Notes: generated by a model not told the origin, from the letters alone. DNA of 64,000 nt from Aquibium pacificus (GCF_040839445.1 NZ_JBDPGJ010000003.1:186001-250000); one strand, 5' to 3'; shown: positions 39,289-47,679, counted from the stretch's first letter. Program-made: numbers and translations.

Positions 39289-40304
39289 AGGCCTACTACG
39301 CCGACGAACAGAAGCGGCACGATCCCAAGGCGTTCCTCTCGAGCGGCGCGCCGCAGCCCAACCCCGAACAGCCCGAGCGCGCGGTGCGGCTGCTTGCCGG
39401 TGCGATTGCCGCGGGATGCACGATCGAGCGGCCGGCCGATCTCGGGCTGGCGCCGATGGCGGCGGTCCACACGCCGGAATATCTCGAATTCCTGCAGAAC
39501 ATCCATGCCCGCTGGCGGCGCATCCCCGACGCTTCCGAGGAGGTGATCCCCAACATCCACCCGCTTGCCCGCAACGGCGCGTATCCCGCATCGGCGGTGG
39601 GTCAGGCCGGCTACCACATGGCCGACACGGCCTGCCCGATCTCGGCCGAGACCTGGCGCAGCGTGTGCTGGAGCGCCTGGAGCGCCGCTGCTGCCGCCGA
39701 TGCGGTGATGGCTGGCGATCGGGTCGCCTACGCGCTCTGCCGGCCGCCGGGCCACCACGCCTTCGCCGACGTCGCGGGCGGGTTCTGCTTCGTCAACAAC
39801 TCCGCCGTCGCCGCGCAGCGCCTGCGCCGCCGGGCGGACCGGGTTGCCATCCTCGACGTCGATCTCCACCACGGCAACGGGACGCAGGGCATCTTCTATG
39901 CACGCCCGGACGTGCTGACGGTCTCGATCCACGCCGATCCCGTCCGCTTCTACCCGTTTTTCTGGGGCCATGCCGACGAGCGCGGGGAGGGGCCGGGCCT
40001 CGGCTACAATTTGAACCTGCCCCTGCCGCGCAAGACCGCCGACGAAGGTTTTCTGGCAGCGCTCGAAGCAGGCCTGCGCCGCATTCGTGCCTTCGCGCCC
40101 GACGCACTCGTCGTCGCGCTGGGGCTCGACGCCTTCGAGGGCGATCCCTTCGGCGGCTTGTCGGTCACGACGGAGGGCTTTTCGCGCATCGCTGCGGCCA
40201 TCGCTGGACTGGGGCTGCCCAGCGTCATCGTGCAGGAAGGCGGCTATCTCTGCGACGAACTGAGCGACAACCTGACGGCATTTCTCACCGGTTGGAGCGG
40301 CTGA
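39285..40304 (+). CDS. Acetylpolyamine aminohydrolase / histone-deacetylase family protein
   Basis: The 339-aa zinc hydrolase has the HDAC-fold active site: CRPPGHHAFADVAGGFCFVN (paired histidines), VAILDVDLHHGNGTQGIFY (metal-binding DxDxHHG), and ALGLDAFEGDPFGG. The layout and length fit bacterial acetylpolyamine amidohydrolases. It is the last gene of the four-gene cluster; having it coupled to an N-acetyltransferase suggests a protect-and-release step on an amine. Confidence 0.88.
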   Translation: MKAYYADEQKRHDPKAFLSSGAPQPNPEQPERAVRLLAGAIAAGCTIERPADLGLAPMAAVHTPEYLEFLQNIHARWRRIPDASEEVIPNIHPLARNGAYPASAVGQAGYHMADTACPISAETWRSVCWSAWSAAAAADAVMAGDRVAYALCRPPGHHAFADVAGGFCFVNNSAVAAQRLRRRADRVAILDVDLHHGNGTQGIFYARPDVLTVSIHADPVRFYPFFWGHADERGEGPGLGYNLNLPLPRKTADEGFLAALEAGLRRIRAFAPDALVVALGLDAFEGDPFGGLSVTTEGFSRIAAAIAGLGLPSVIVQEGGYLCDELSDNLTAFLTGWSG

Positions 40305-40392
40305 ACGGAGGTCCGGCCGCATAACGGCCGCGCGCCCGCCCGTCACGGATCCCAAGATTATCAATCGTGTGCACCCGCCGCCTGCCGGAATC

Positions 40393-40422
40393 CTTGAAAA
40401 CCGCGCCGGCTTCGCCCATACA
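40393..40422 (+). promoter_or_regulatory. Probable promoter of tRNA-Ser
   Basis: CTTGAA (40393-40398) followed after 18 bases by CATACA (40417-40422) lies 10 bases before the mature tRNA 5' end. The -35 box is a good rhizobial match; the -10 is moderate. Confidence 0.4.
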
Positions 40423-40432
40423 GCGCACAGCC

Positions 40433-40522
40433 GGAGGGATGGCCGAGCGGTTTAAGGCACCGGTCTTGAAAACCGGCGTGGGCGCGAGCTCACCGTGGGT
40501 TCGAATCCCACTCCCTCCGCCA
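40433..40522 (+). tRNA. tRNA-Ser (anticodon UGA)
   Basis: This is a 90-nt class-II tRNA including an encoded CCA. The acceptor arms GGAGGGA and TCCCTCC pair, followed by discriminator G. The anticodon arm ACCGGT-CTTGAAA-ACCGG gives anticodon TGA. The long variable arm (GTGGGCGCGAGCTCAC) and T-arm GTGGG-TTCGAAT-CCCAC are intact. It lies at the junction between conserved chromosome and accessory DNA carrying a recombinase. Confidence 0.96.
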
Positions 40523-40905
40523 TTCTTCCGCTTTCGATTATGATTTTCAAGTACTTATAGGATGCGTGTGTTCTTACCCTCCAACCCACCCATCAACGTC
40601 TGACTGCTTTCGGCGGAAGCGGTTGGGCTGATAATGTGGTCAAGGGTTCGAGTCACCTAAGCGGCACCACCCATTCCTTCTCATCTACCGGTCTCTCGGC
40701 CGTCTCTGCCTAGCTCCAGAATAGCTCCGCGTTTCCCGTGGGTTGGCAGCTCTTCTGCTTCTTAGACCGCAAACTCGGGGACAGAGAAGGGCTCTTCTCG
40801 GGGCAATTCTGGCGCTCGTCTCTGTCGCCCCTTTTGGACATCCCCATGTTTTCGGAAGCGATGGTTGGATGATGCAAACCGGAGGGCAGGCCGGCCGGCG
40901 TTACA
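40523..40905. other. Gene-free junction between tRNA-Ser and the recombinase gene
   Basis: The 383 bases hold no supported gene. A segment at about 40644-40675 (GGTTCGAGTCACC then GGCACCA) looks like the tail of a tRNA T-arm and acceptor but does not fold fully. It may be a relic of an attachment site. Confidence 0.45.
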
Positions 40906-42636
40906 TCAGGCGCCGAGTAGCTCGTGCTGTTCCGTCCACGAATGCGGAAGCTCCGGAAGACGCGAAAGCGTCTGAGCGGTGAGCTCTGATGACTGCGAAC
41001 CAGAGAGGATCTGATCGGCGATCTTGGGCGTCAGGAACGCCAGGCGCAGCACCCTGCTGAAGTCGGAACGATCCATCTTGTTCGCTGTCGCCACGTTGCT
41101 GATGCTGCGACCGGAACCGTCCGTCAGCTGGGCCAAGTAGAAGTGCGCCTTCCGGAGCATCCGGATCATGTTCTCGTCGGAGGCGACGGCGCGCCGACTG
41201 TTGTCGGCCAGAACGATCCGGGTCTCCTTGCCGCGGCGGCGGAGGGATATCGGCCGCTCGATTGCGATGTATCGGAGCCGATCATCAGGTTCGCTTCTCA
41301 CTGGAGATCCGGCCAGTTGTTCTACGAGGTTCTCTGCATCGAGGCGCAGTATCAGCTTGGCAGGTGCGAGATCGATCCGCGGGAACAGCTTCTGGATGAT
41401 GCTGCGCCGGTGCTGAGGAGTAGATGCCTGATAGGTGGCGTGAAGGTCTGAGGCTCTGGAGATTGTAGCGGGGATACGATCGGCCGGGATGCGGTCCTGA
41501 AGCAGCTCTGACAAGAGTCGAGCATTGGTCAGGATACGGGCCAGCTCCGCCTCGACAACCTGCTCCATCTGTCGCGCGGGAAGACGCCAGCCATTCTGAG
41601 TTCCGCTCCCTCGTTCCTCAACGAAGGCTTTCGAGACGTAGTAGCGATATCGAACGTTTTCCTTCTTCGTGTGAACCGATCGGAGGCTGTTTCCATCCTC
41701 ATCGAACAGGATACCGGTCAGCAGATGGAGATCGGCCGAGTTGGTTGCCCTCGACCGAGCAGGTGCCTGCGTGGCGAGAAGTGCCTGCGCGGCAGCAAAC
41801 TTTTCTGCATCGATGATCGCCTCGTGCTCGCCCTCATAGACCTTCTCACGATGCCGGACCTTGCCGATGTAGATCGGGTTCGAAAGCAGATGGTAGAGGG
41901 GCCCTCGTCCGAAGCGGCGCACTGCTGGGTCCGTTGAAGTTGGGTCATCCGATTCCAGTTCCGTCCGGTCCTTCTCCAGCGATCGTGCAGGGAAGCGCAT
42001 CGCATTCGCCTCCGCGGCAAGCGCGCGGACCGACTTCAGTTCCAGATAGCGGCTGAAGAGATAGCGGACGATCTCTGCCTCACTCTCATCCACCTTCAGC
42101 TTCCGGTTCTCTGCCCGGTAGCCAAGAGGAACGCCGCCGCCCATCCACATCCCCTTCTTCTTCGAGGCAGCAATCTTGTCCCGAATGCGCTCGGCTGCGA
42201 CCTCACGCTCGAACTGAGCAAAGGACAGGAGCACGTTGAGCGTCAGTCTTCCCATCGAGGTGGTGGTGTTGAACTGCTGCGTGACCGATACGAAGGAGGC
42301 GCTCGCCGCATCGAAAATGTCGACCATCCTGGCGAAATCGGAGAGGGAGCGGGTGAGGCGGTCGATCTTGTAGACCACCACCACGTCCACTCTCTTCTCT
42401 CGAATGTCTTGAAGTAGTCGCTGCAGGGCAGGGCGGTCCATCGTCCCGCCAGAGATGCCACCATCATCATAGCGGTCCGGAACCAGCCGCCAGCCGAGGG
42501 AGGATTGCGAGAGAACATAAGCTTCGCAGGCCTCCCGCTGGGCGTCGAGAGAGTTGAACTCCTGCTCAAGTCCGTCCTCGGTGGATTTGCGGGTGTAGAC
42601 GGCGCAGCGCAGGCGAGGGGAAGCCGATGTGCTCAT
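40906..42636 (-). CDS. Large serine recombinase (resolvase/invertase superfamily)
   Basis: The 576-aa protein starts with a resolvase catalytic domain (AVYTRKSTEDGLEQEFNSLD, the nucleophile serine in RKST; DDGGISGGTMDRPALQRLL; VVYKIDRLTRSLSDF). A recombinase domain follows (PIYIGKVRHREKVYEGEHEA), then a C-terminal DNA-binding region. Large serine recombinases integrate and excise genomic islands and phages without host factors. It reads toward the tRNA-Ser and forms an ATGA overlap with the upstream DUF2924 gene, a common partner. Confidence 0.93.
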   Translation of the reverse strand: MSTSASPRLRCAVYTRKSTEDGLEQEFNSLDAQREACEAYVLSQSSLGWRLVPDRYDDGGISGGTMDRPALQRLLQDIREKRVDVVVVYKIDRLTRSLSDFARMVDIFDAASASFVSVTQQFNTTTSMGRLTLNVLLSFAQFEREVAAERIRDKIAASKKKGMWMGGGVPLGYRAENRKLKVDESEAEIVRYLFSRYLELKSVRALAAEANAMRFPARSLEKDRTELESDDPTSTDPAVRRFGRGPLYHLLSNPIYIGKVRHREKVYEGEHEAIIDAEKFAAAQALLATQAPARSRATNSADLHLLTGILFDEDGNSLRSVHTKKENVRYRYYVSKAFVEERGSGTQNGWRLPARQMEQVVEAELARILTNARLLSELLQDRIPADRIPATISRASDLHATYQASTPQHRRSIIQKLFPRIDLAPAKLILRLDAENLVEQLAGSPVRSEPDDRLRYIAIERPISLRRRGKETRIVLADNSRRAVASDENMIRMLRKAHFYLAQLTDGSGRSISNVATANKMDRSDFSRVLRLAFLTPKIADQILSGSQSSELTAQTLSRLPELPHSWTEQHELLGA

Positions 42637-43151
42637 AACCCGAAGAACCTCGGTCCTGACCAGTGCGCGCCGGTGATCCGATTTGCGACGGAGCTCAGGG
42701 ATCGATAGATCTTACCGTCGAAGAGGATGCCTTGCTCGGTGACATCGACGACATGCATCCGTCCGTTCCACTCGCGCATCAGTCGTGTTCCCATGGCGAG
42801 CGGAGGTGCAGCGGGTGTCCGATCAGCGATGTGCAGGTTCTCCTGTGGAGGAGGAACGGCAGCGCTGGCAGCAAGGTGACCAACATCAGCACTGTTGCTC
42901 GGCTGTGGCGCCGACAAGGATGGCTTCTTATGAGTAAGAGAACCGCGGCGCAGGCCAGCCCGAGCAGCCGCTGACAGCCCGCCAAGCTTCTTCGCCTGCA
43001 GGTGCCATGCAGCCGATCGCTCCAGGAGTGCCCGGTTGATGCCCTTCGGCGGCGGGCAGCCATAGGTCTTGTGCCACCGCACGACGAGTTCCTCGCGTGG
43101 GAGAACGCCGATTGCGGCGACCTCCCGTTCCAGATTGTCATTGCCTCGCAT
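42633..43151 (-). CDS. DUF2924 domain protein
   Basis: The 172-aa protein has the DUF2924 layout: VLPREELVVRWHKTYGCPPP and LLERSAAWHLQAKKLGGLS at the N-terminus, and the C-terminal block GTRLMREWNGRMHVVDVTEQ, GILFDGKIYRSLSSVANRIT and GAHWSGPRFFGL. These proteins nearly always sit next to a serine recombinase on islands and phages and probably assist it, though no function is proven. It overlaps the recombinase start by four bases. Confidence 0.9.
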   Translation of the reverse strand: MRGNDNLEREVAAIGVLPREELVVRWHKTYGCPPPKGINRALLERSAAWHLQAKKLGGLSAAARAGLRRGSLTHKKPSLSAPQPSNSADVGHLAASAAVPPPQENLHIADRTPAAPPLAMGTRLMREWNGRMHVVDVTEQGILFDGKIYRSLSSVANRITGAHWSGPRFFGL

Positions 43152-43156
43152 GGCAA

Positions 43157-43613
43157 TTATTCCGCGGCCGCGGCGGTGATGATCCGGTACCGGCGCACGC
43201 CCTGCTTGCCCACCTCGCTCGACAGGTTCAGCCCCAGCTTCTTCTTCACCGTTCCCGACAAGAACCCTCGCACCGAGTGCGCCTGCCAGCCGGTTGCCTC
43301 CTGCAGCTCAGGAAGGGCAGCACCATTCTTTCGCCGCAGGAGCTTCAATGCCGCTTCCGTCTTGGAGGTCCTGTGGCCGCTTACGGCTGCCGCGCGAACC
43401 TGGATAGGGGAAAAAGGGCTCAATGCTGCCGTCGTCCTCCCTCGTATGCTCCGGCGCTTCATTCGGGGAGATCACGGCTGCAACCGCTTCCTCAGGCTGA
43501 AGTCCGACTTCCTTCTTCCGACTGTGTCCGTCGAGGCTGCCGGTTTGCGGTGCGGGGACAAGTGTATGCTGCGAACGCTCGGCAGATGCCGCGATTGAGT
43601 TCCTATGGGTCAT
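43157..43613 (-). pseudogene. DUF3489 domain protein, apparently frameshifted
   Basis: The conserved domain (GAALPELQEATGWQAHSVRG, then FLSGTVKKKLGL) lies in one frame (43157-43462). The best start is in another: ATG 43613 is preceded by GAAGGAGCCAAGCC, an excellent ribosome-binding site, and reads MTHRNSIAASAERSQ up to about SIEPFFPYPG. The frames meet near a CCCTTTTTCCCC run (about 43404-43415), a likely slip site. The only ATG in the domain frame (43462) has no ribosome-binding site. A 101-aa product from there, or programmed slippage, are alternatives. DUF3489 proteins accompany DUF2924 and serine recombinases. Confidence 0.6.
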
Positions 43614-43938
43614 GGCTTGGCTCCTTCGCCTCAGGGCGCAGAACCATCCTGCGCCGCTACCACGACAAGCCCGGCAGAATGCCAGGCGCGGATCTCAAGC
43701 GTCGCGCGAGCCGCAGCGACCGACAGACCAATGCTTGCTCGCGGGATGAAGTCGAGTGGAATCTTCCGTGTACCGGTGCGACCGAAAAAAGAATGGAGCA
43801 CTGTCCGGAATGACGGAAAAGGGGCCGTCACCCGACGGTCCGGTTCTGGCGAAGACACTGAGAAAGCCGACGTTCGGCCAGCAACGTCAATTGCGGACGT
43901 GTTGTGAAAGCCGACGATCCGACTGCGGCGGATAACGT
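43614..43938. other. Gene-free stretch inside the accessory region
   Basis: Short overlapping frames exist on both strands, but none has a credible protein character or start. I see nothing identifiable in it. Confidence 0.5.
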
Positions 43939-44023
43939 TCACCCGGTCAGGATCGGCTTCAGCGCCTCGACCTCCGAGACGACGAACTCGAAGAAGGCTT
44001 CGACGCGCGGCAGGTGACGGCCA
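43939..44023 (-). pseudogene. C-terminal stump of a LysR-family regulator
   Basis: The reverse strand encodes HLPRVEAFFEFVVSEVEALK then PILTG and a stop. This is the typical end of a LysR effector-binding domain (HxPRVRAFxDF pattern). No upstream part of the gene is present; the reading joins straight into the next pseudogene, so the rest was lost by deletion. Confidence 0.6.
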
Positions 44024-44546
44024 TCAGGATGCGATCAGGGGATGGTACTTCAGGTCCTCAACCGATGTCGGGATCATGTCGGCGAAGGTGCCAGAAGGGT
44101 TTTGCCTCCAGGCCCAGACGTGCAGTTCGTAGAAGGGATCGAGGCCGTAGCGGGTCGAAGCCTGGACGAGTTTGAACAGGTGGCCTTCGAGCGAGGCGGG
44201 GCCGGTGAAGGTGATGTATTCGACAGCGATCACTTCCAGCGAGCCGTCAGGCTTCGGCTCGTACATGACTGCTTCCGGGCGATCGACGTCGATCGAGTTG
44301 TCCTTGAGATACTCCCCTTTCACATAGTGGATGCCGATGGCGCCCCCGTTCTGGGCGCTCGCTTAGGGAATAGGGGCGTATCCTTCGGCGACTGCGGCCG
44401 CGACGTTCCCGAATCGTTCGTTGGCCGCGCGTACCCTCTCGACCAGCGGTCCCGTATCCGCAGACGCTCCAAACGGACCGGTGGCGAGGTCGAGAAAGGC
44501 TGCCGACACGAGCGATGGGATTCGCACAAGCGCTTTTACGACAAAT
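44024..44546 (-). pseudogene. Exported protein of unknown function, broken by an in-frame stop
   Basis: One frame reads an N-terminal secreted-type segment (LVSAAFLDLATGPFGASADT, then NERFGNVAAAVAEGYAPIP), a TAA stop at 44363-44365, and then continues without frame change (ASAQNGGAIGIHYVKGEYL, RPEAVMYEPKPDG, FYELHVWAWRQNPSGTFADM). From memory of this exported family, intact members have Cys at the stop position (IPCAS). The expected start codon is also degraded (GTA after AAAGGA) and the C-terminus is atypical, so the gene looks dead. A shorter restart at 44323 is possible but would lack a signal peptide. Confidence 0.65.
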
Positions 44547-44618
44547 CCTTTCGACCTATTGATCTTGGTGCGGCGCGCTCGCCGCGCGCGAAGCATTCGG
44601 CAGCATGGTATTGGGGGA

Positions 44619-44903
44619 TCATTCACCGATGCCGTCTGCGGTCGAGGGATCGATGAATGCGGCCACTTCCGTCACCCTGTTGGCCGGGAAACCGCCTTCT
44701 CTCGCGTGCTGGAGGACAACGTCCGCGCTTGGCGCTTCGTGCACGCAGTAGATCTTGTCGCCGGCGACATAGCTGGTGATCCATCTGTACGGGACGCCCA
44801 GCCCAGCTACGACTTCGTTCGACTTGGCCGAGATGTCCTTGAGCTGCTGGGGGCTCAACTTGCTAGCACCGGAAATCTCTCGTTCGATGACATAGGTTGG
44901 CAT
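44619..44903 (-). CDS. DUF4242 family protein (SCO4226-like)
   Basis: The 94-aa protein starts MPTYVIEREISGASKLSPQQ and contains ITSYVAGDKIYCVHEAPSAD and HAREGGFPANRVTEVAAFID, the DUF4242 pattern of a small ferredoxin-like fold; one characterised member binds nickel. ATG 44903 is preferred to the longer start at 44927. It is divergent from an AraC-type regulator and may be its target. Confidence 0.85.
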   Translation of the reverse strand: MPTYVIEREISGASKLSPQQLKDISAKSNEVVAGLGVPYRWITSYVAGDKIYCVHEAPSADVVLQHAREGGFPANRVTEVAAFIDPSTADGIGE

Positions 44904-45010
44904 GGCGTTGCATCCTTCTGCTAACATGCGTTGCGCGGTTGGCCCGAAGACGCGTCGGTCGAGTGGACCTATGCTTGTTCACCTCGGTCACGCCAGAAGG
45001 ATCGAACGAG

Positions 45011-46033
45011 ATGGCCGCGATGACCATGACCGGAACACCGAACCGCCTGATCGAGACCCCGGACCTTTCGGCCGGCCCCAACAGGACCGCGCTGCTGGCC
45101 GACGTGCTCTCGCGCATCAAGCTCGACGGCGCGATGTTCCTGCGCGGCGAGTATTCGGCCGGGTGGGCATTCGATTCCCCGGAAACGAGCGATCTCGTCG
45201 GGCTGCTTGCGCCCGGCGCGCAGCGGCTGATCCTCTTCCACATCGTCAGGAAAGGCCGTGCTTGGGTCAGCGCGGGCAACCTGCGCGTGGAGCTGGAGGC
45301 CGGCGACGTCGCGGTGCTGCCGCACGCCCATCGGCACCTGATGGGCAGTATCTCGAAGGCGGCAGATCCCATTCCGATCGCGGATATCCTGCCCCCGACC
45401 CCTTGGGACGGCGTGCCGGTCTGTCGCTTCGATGGAGGCGGAGAGGAGACGGAGGTCGTTTGCGGCTATCTCAAGTGTGACGACCTCCTGTTCAACTCCT
45501 TCATTCGCCGCTTGCCGCCCGTGTTTCGCGTCCGACCGCCTGACGGGCCAACCGCGGAACTTATTCGCGCCTGCGTCAACTATGCGGTCGACGAGCGCAC
45601 GCATTCGCGTCACGGCGGCGCACCGCTGACGGCTCGCATGTCGGAACTGCTACTTACGGAGGCGCTCAGGCTCTACAGCGAGCAGGATGCCAGCGACGAT
45701 GGCTGGTTGGCGGCAATCAACGATCCCTTGGTGAATCGTGCTCTTGCCCTGCTCCACGCCGAACCAGGTCGCCGCTGGAACGTGGAGGAGCTTGCACGCC
45801 GAGCCGTCACCTCACGCTCTGTGCTCGACGAACGATTTCGCAAGCGGCTGGGGCAATCCCCCATGCGCTACCTCGCGGAATGGCGTATTCAGCTAGCCGC
45901 CGACTTGATGAAGAACAGCGAAAGGAAGCTGGCTGGAATTGCTCAGGCTGTCGGATACGGATCCGAGGAGGCATTCAGTCGGGCTTTCCAGCGACATGTC
46001 GGTATCTCCCCAGCCCACTGGCGGAAGCGATAA
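45011..46033 (+). CDS. AraC-family transcriptional regulator with cupin sensor domain
   Basis: The 340-aa protein has an N-terminal cupin-type ligand domain (SRIKLDGAMFLRGEYSAGWA, LEAGDVAVLPHAHRHLMG) as in AraC_binding_2/cupin_6 regulators. The C-terminal double helix-turn-helix contains RRAVTSRSVLDERFRKRLGQ and GIAQAVGYGSEEAFSRAFQR, then HVGISPAHWRKR. The ligand is unknown. It is transcribed away from the DUF4242 gene with a 107-bp shared upstream region. ATG 45011 or 45020 are both possible. Confidence 0.88.
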   Translation: MAAMTMTGTPNRLIETPDLSAGPNRTALLADVLSRIKLDGAMFLRGEYSAGWAFDSPETSDLVGLLAPGAQRLILFHIVRKGRAWVSAGNLRVELEAGDVAVLPHAHRHLMGSISKAADPIPIADILPPTPWDGVPVCRFDGGGEETEVVCGYLKCDDLLFNSFIRRLPPVFRVRPPDGPTAELIRACVNYAVDERTHSRHGGAPLTARMSELLLTEALRLYSEQDASDDGWLAAINDPLVNRALALLHAEPGRRWNVEELARRAVTSRSVLDERFRKRLGQSPMRYLAEWRIQLAADLMKNSERKLAGIAQAVGYGSEEAFSRAFQRHVGISPAHWRKR

Positions 46034-46212
46034 TAGCCTGACGCGTTCAGCCAAACGGATTTCGCGGTTGGGGCCGAAAGCCGACCGACTGCTCTGGGGA
46101 GAGGACTGAAATAAGCTGCCGGATAGGTCGGAGCACGCCCTATCCGAGGACAAGGCCGCCGGGGGCGGTTCCATCGCTTCCAAGGCATTCGCCACCAACG
46201 ACGAATGGGGTA

Positions 46213-46233
46213 GCGGCCGGGGGTAGCGGTCAG
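46213..46233. repeat. Left copy of a 20-21-bp imperfect direct repeat flanking the ATPase module
   Basis: GCGGCCGGGGGTAGCGGTCAG here and GCGGCCGGGGTAGCGGTGAG at 50073-50092 match except for one extra G and one substitution, in the same orientation. They lie just outside, or at the very ends of, the outermost genes of the 46.2-50.1 kb block. Confidence 0.55.
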
Positions 46234-46913
46234 GTATTCCGGGCGATGCTCTGGTCCAGCGCGGCAATCTGTCGCCGCAAGCCGTCGATTGAAGCCTGCT
46301 GGGCACCCTTGAGAGCTCGATTAGCCTTCCAAGCAGCGCTGATCTTGGCGGTGGCGAGCTTCTTGCCATCCTCTGCCTTCTGTAGGACCTCGGCCCACTC
46401 CTCGTCAGTCATGGAGTAGTCCTCGCCGGATTGGTCGTTGTGAGCAGGCCAATGCACGTCGCTCAGCGTGTCCGTCAGGTCTTTGAGCGCTGCCTTGAGA
46501 GCCGCCTTAGCTTCCTCCACCGCCGCGTCCTCGGTCCCCTCGAGCGTGATGAGATACCAGTCGAGGCGGCCAAGAATCATCTGCTCGACGCCATGCGCAT
46601 CGTGCTCGGTAATCTCGAGCGGCTCGCCCGCCGGGCCGCTCGTCACATCTTGGGCCTTCCACAGCGGGTCATCTATCGCCTTGGCGACCCGGACGGCGCG
46701 CTCCTCGGCCTCGCGCAGCCGAATCGCGAGTGTCTCCCGGTGCATGATGCGGGTCTGGAGGTTGCTATCCTTCAGTTGCCGCCAAACGGGAGCTCCGGCG
46801 TACCAAGCCGCGCCGATGGCGAGTACGCCCGCGATCAGCGTCTGGTAGTTGTAGATGAAGGTGCCAGCACCGGCCCAGATCACCGACAATAAATGCGAAG
46901 CGGTAAGTTCCAT
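46230..46913 (-). CDS. Membrane-anchored coiled-coil protein of unknown function, 227 aa
   Basis: The protein has an N-terminal transmembrane segment (about residues 20-42, YNYQTLIAGVLAIGAAWYAG) and a cytoplasmic part dominated by charged helices (RETLAIRLREAEERAVRVAK; AVEEAKAALKAALKDL), likely coiled coils. I do not recognise a family. It converges in general direction with nothing and is separated by 130 bp from the 105-aa gene read on the same strand. Being in a block with a zinc-hook ATPase suggests a membrane sensor or effector partner, which is only inference. Confidence 0.7.
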   Translation of the reverse strand: MELTASHLLSVIWAGAGTFIYNYQTLIAGVLAIGAAWYAGAPVWRQLKDSNLQTRIMHRETLAIRLREAEERAVRVAKAIDDPLWKAQDVTSGPAGEPLEITEHDAHGVEQMILGRLDWYLITLEGTEDAAVEEAKAALKAALKDLTDTLSDVHWPAHNDQSGEDYSMTDEEWAEVLQKAEDGKKLATAKISAAWKANRALKGAQQASIDGLRRQIAALDQSIARNT

Positions 46914-47042
46914 CGCGATTACCTATCCCCGGAGAGCCTGCCCTCTCAACGGGCAGGGCCGATACTGTTCCAACTTTCCGTCGCCGACTTGCCGGCAACC
47001 GCTCGGGGGTGGACGCGGGGGGCAGCGAAGCCGCGCCGCTGC

Positions 47043-47360
47043 TCAGATGACCTTCCTCTTGTAGCCAATGGTCCGCAGGAATTCAGGCCATCCACGGTAG
47101 CGATCCGCACCGGGGCGAGGCTCCACACCATGCTTCTCGAGCGCCGCCAGAATGTCAGCGTCAGAGCCATGCTTCGTCTCATCGGCCGACAGGTCCATCG
47201 GGGAGAAGCTCGAGGACATGTACTCGCGAAACCTCACGGACAGCAGGCGGTCCGAGGGCGGATCAACATGGGTCCATCCGGCGAAATCAATCTTGCTGCT
47301 GCCCTGCACCCAACCGCCCGGGGTGAGGTGCATTTCGTCAACCTCGTCACTTGCCGACAT
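47043..47360 (-). CDS. Hypothetical protein, 105 aa
   Basis: ATG 47360 follows an AGGAGGAGCAGGCATC ribosome-binding site. The protein starts MSASDEVDEMHLTPGGWVQG and contains TPGGWVQGSSKIDFAGWTHV and LAALEKHGVEPRPGADRYRG, then WPEFLRTIGYK. No domain is recognised. The GGWVQGSSKID pattern is seen in small accessory proteins of islands whose function is unknown. A longer reading from 47432 is less likely. It is divergent from the ATPase gene. Confidence 0.65.
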   Translation of the reverse strand: MSASDEVDEMHLTPGGWVQGSSKIDFAGWTHVDPPSDRLLSVRFREYMSSSFSPMDLSADETKHGSDADILAALEKHGVEPRPGADRYRGWPEFLRTIGYKRKVI

Positions 47361-47447
47361 GATGCCTGCTCCTCCTGTTGACCTTGCAGGTGTGATCGAG
47401 GATGGAATATTCAACCGGCCCACTCTCATCAATGCCCCGCTGCCCGG

Positions 47448-47636
47448 CTGAACGAGCCCAGCCGCTGGCTAACCGCCGCCATCGTCCGCAAGATCGCGCG
47501 ACTGTTCGAGGTTCCGGCGGCCGAACTCGGTGCCTTCTTTGGACTCTGCGAGGGCGCCTACGATCGGCTTTGCCTGCCCTGTGCCAACCGCGCCGGGGAG
47601 GTGAGCCACTACGCGGTTCGATTGCACCGATACTGA
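47448..47636 (+). pseudogene. 3' stump of a possible XRE-like helix-turn-helix regulator
   Basis: A frame without any start codon encodes NEPSRWLTAAIVRKIARLFE, then VPAAELGAFFGLCEGAYDRL and a Cys-containing end, stopping 54 bases before the ATPase start. The segment IVRKIARLFEVPAAELGAFF resembles the last helices of a Cro/CI-type domain. It appears to be the surviving tail of a regulator placed directly in front of the ATPase. The family call is tentative. Confidence 0.4.
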
Positions 47637-47655
47637 ACAAACACATGAACAGCTT

Positions 47656-47679
47656 TGACTCCACGTCGATTCGGAGTCA
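47656..47679. promoter_or_regulatory. Inverted repeat directly upstream of the AAA_13 ATPase gene
   Basis: TGACTCC and GGAGTCA form perfect 7-bp arms with a 10-base spacer, ending 11 bases before the ATG. The size and position fit a dimeric repressor operator, or a hairpin that hides the start. No good ribosome-binding site is visible between it and the ATG, so translation may need help. Confidence 0.5.

Noticed and set aside
40644..40680. tRNA-like segment (GGTTCGAGTCACC ... GGCACCA) after tRNA-Ser
   Set aside because: Only the T-loop and a CCA-like end can be seen; no acceptor or anticodon pairing is possible, so it is not called a tRNA.
43631..43942. 103-codon reverse-strand and 100-codon forward frames in the island gap
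   Set aside because: Neither has a ribosome-binding site, recognisable motif or neighbour support.
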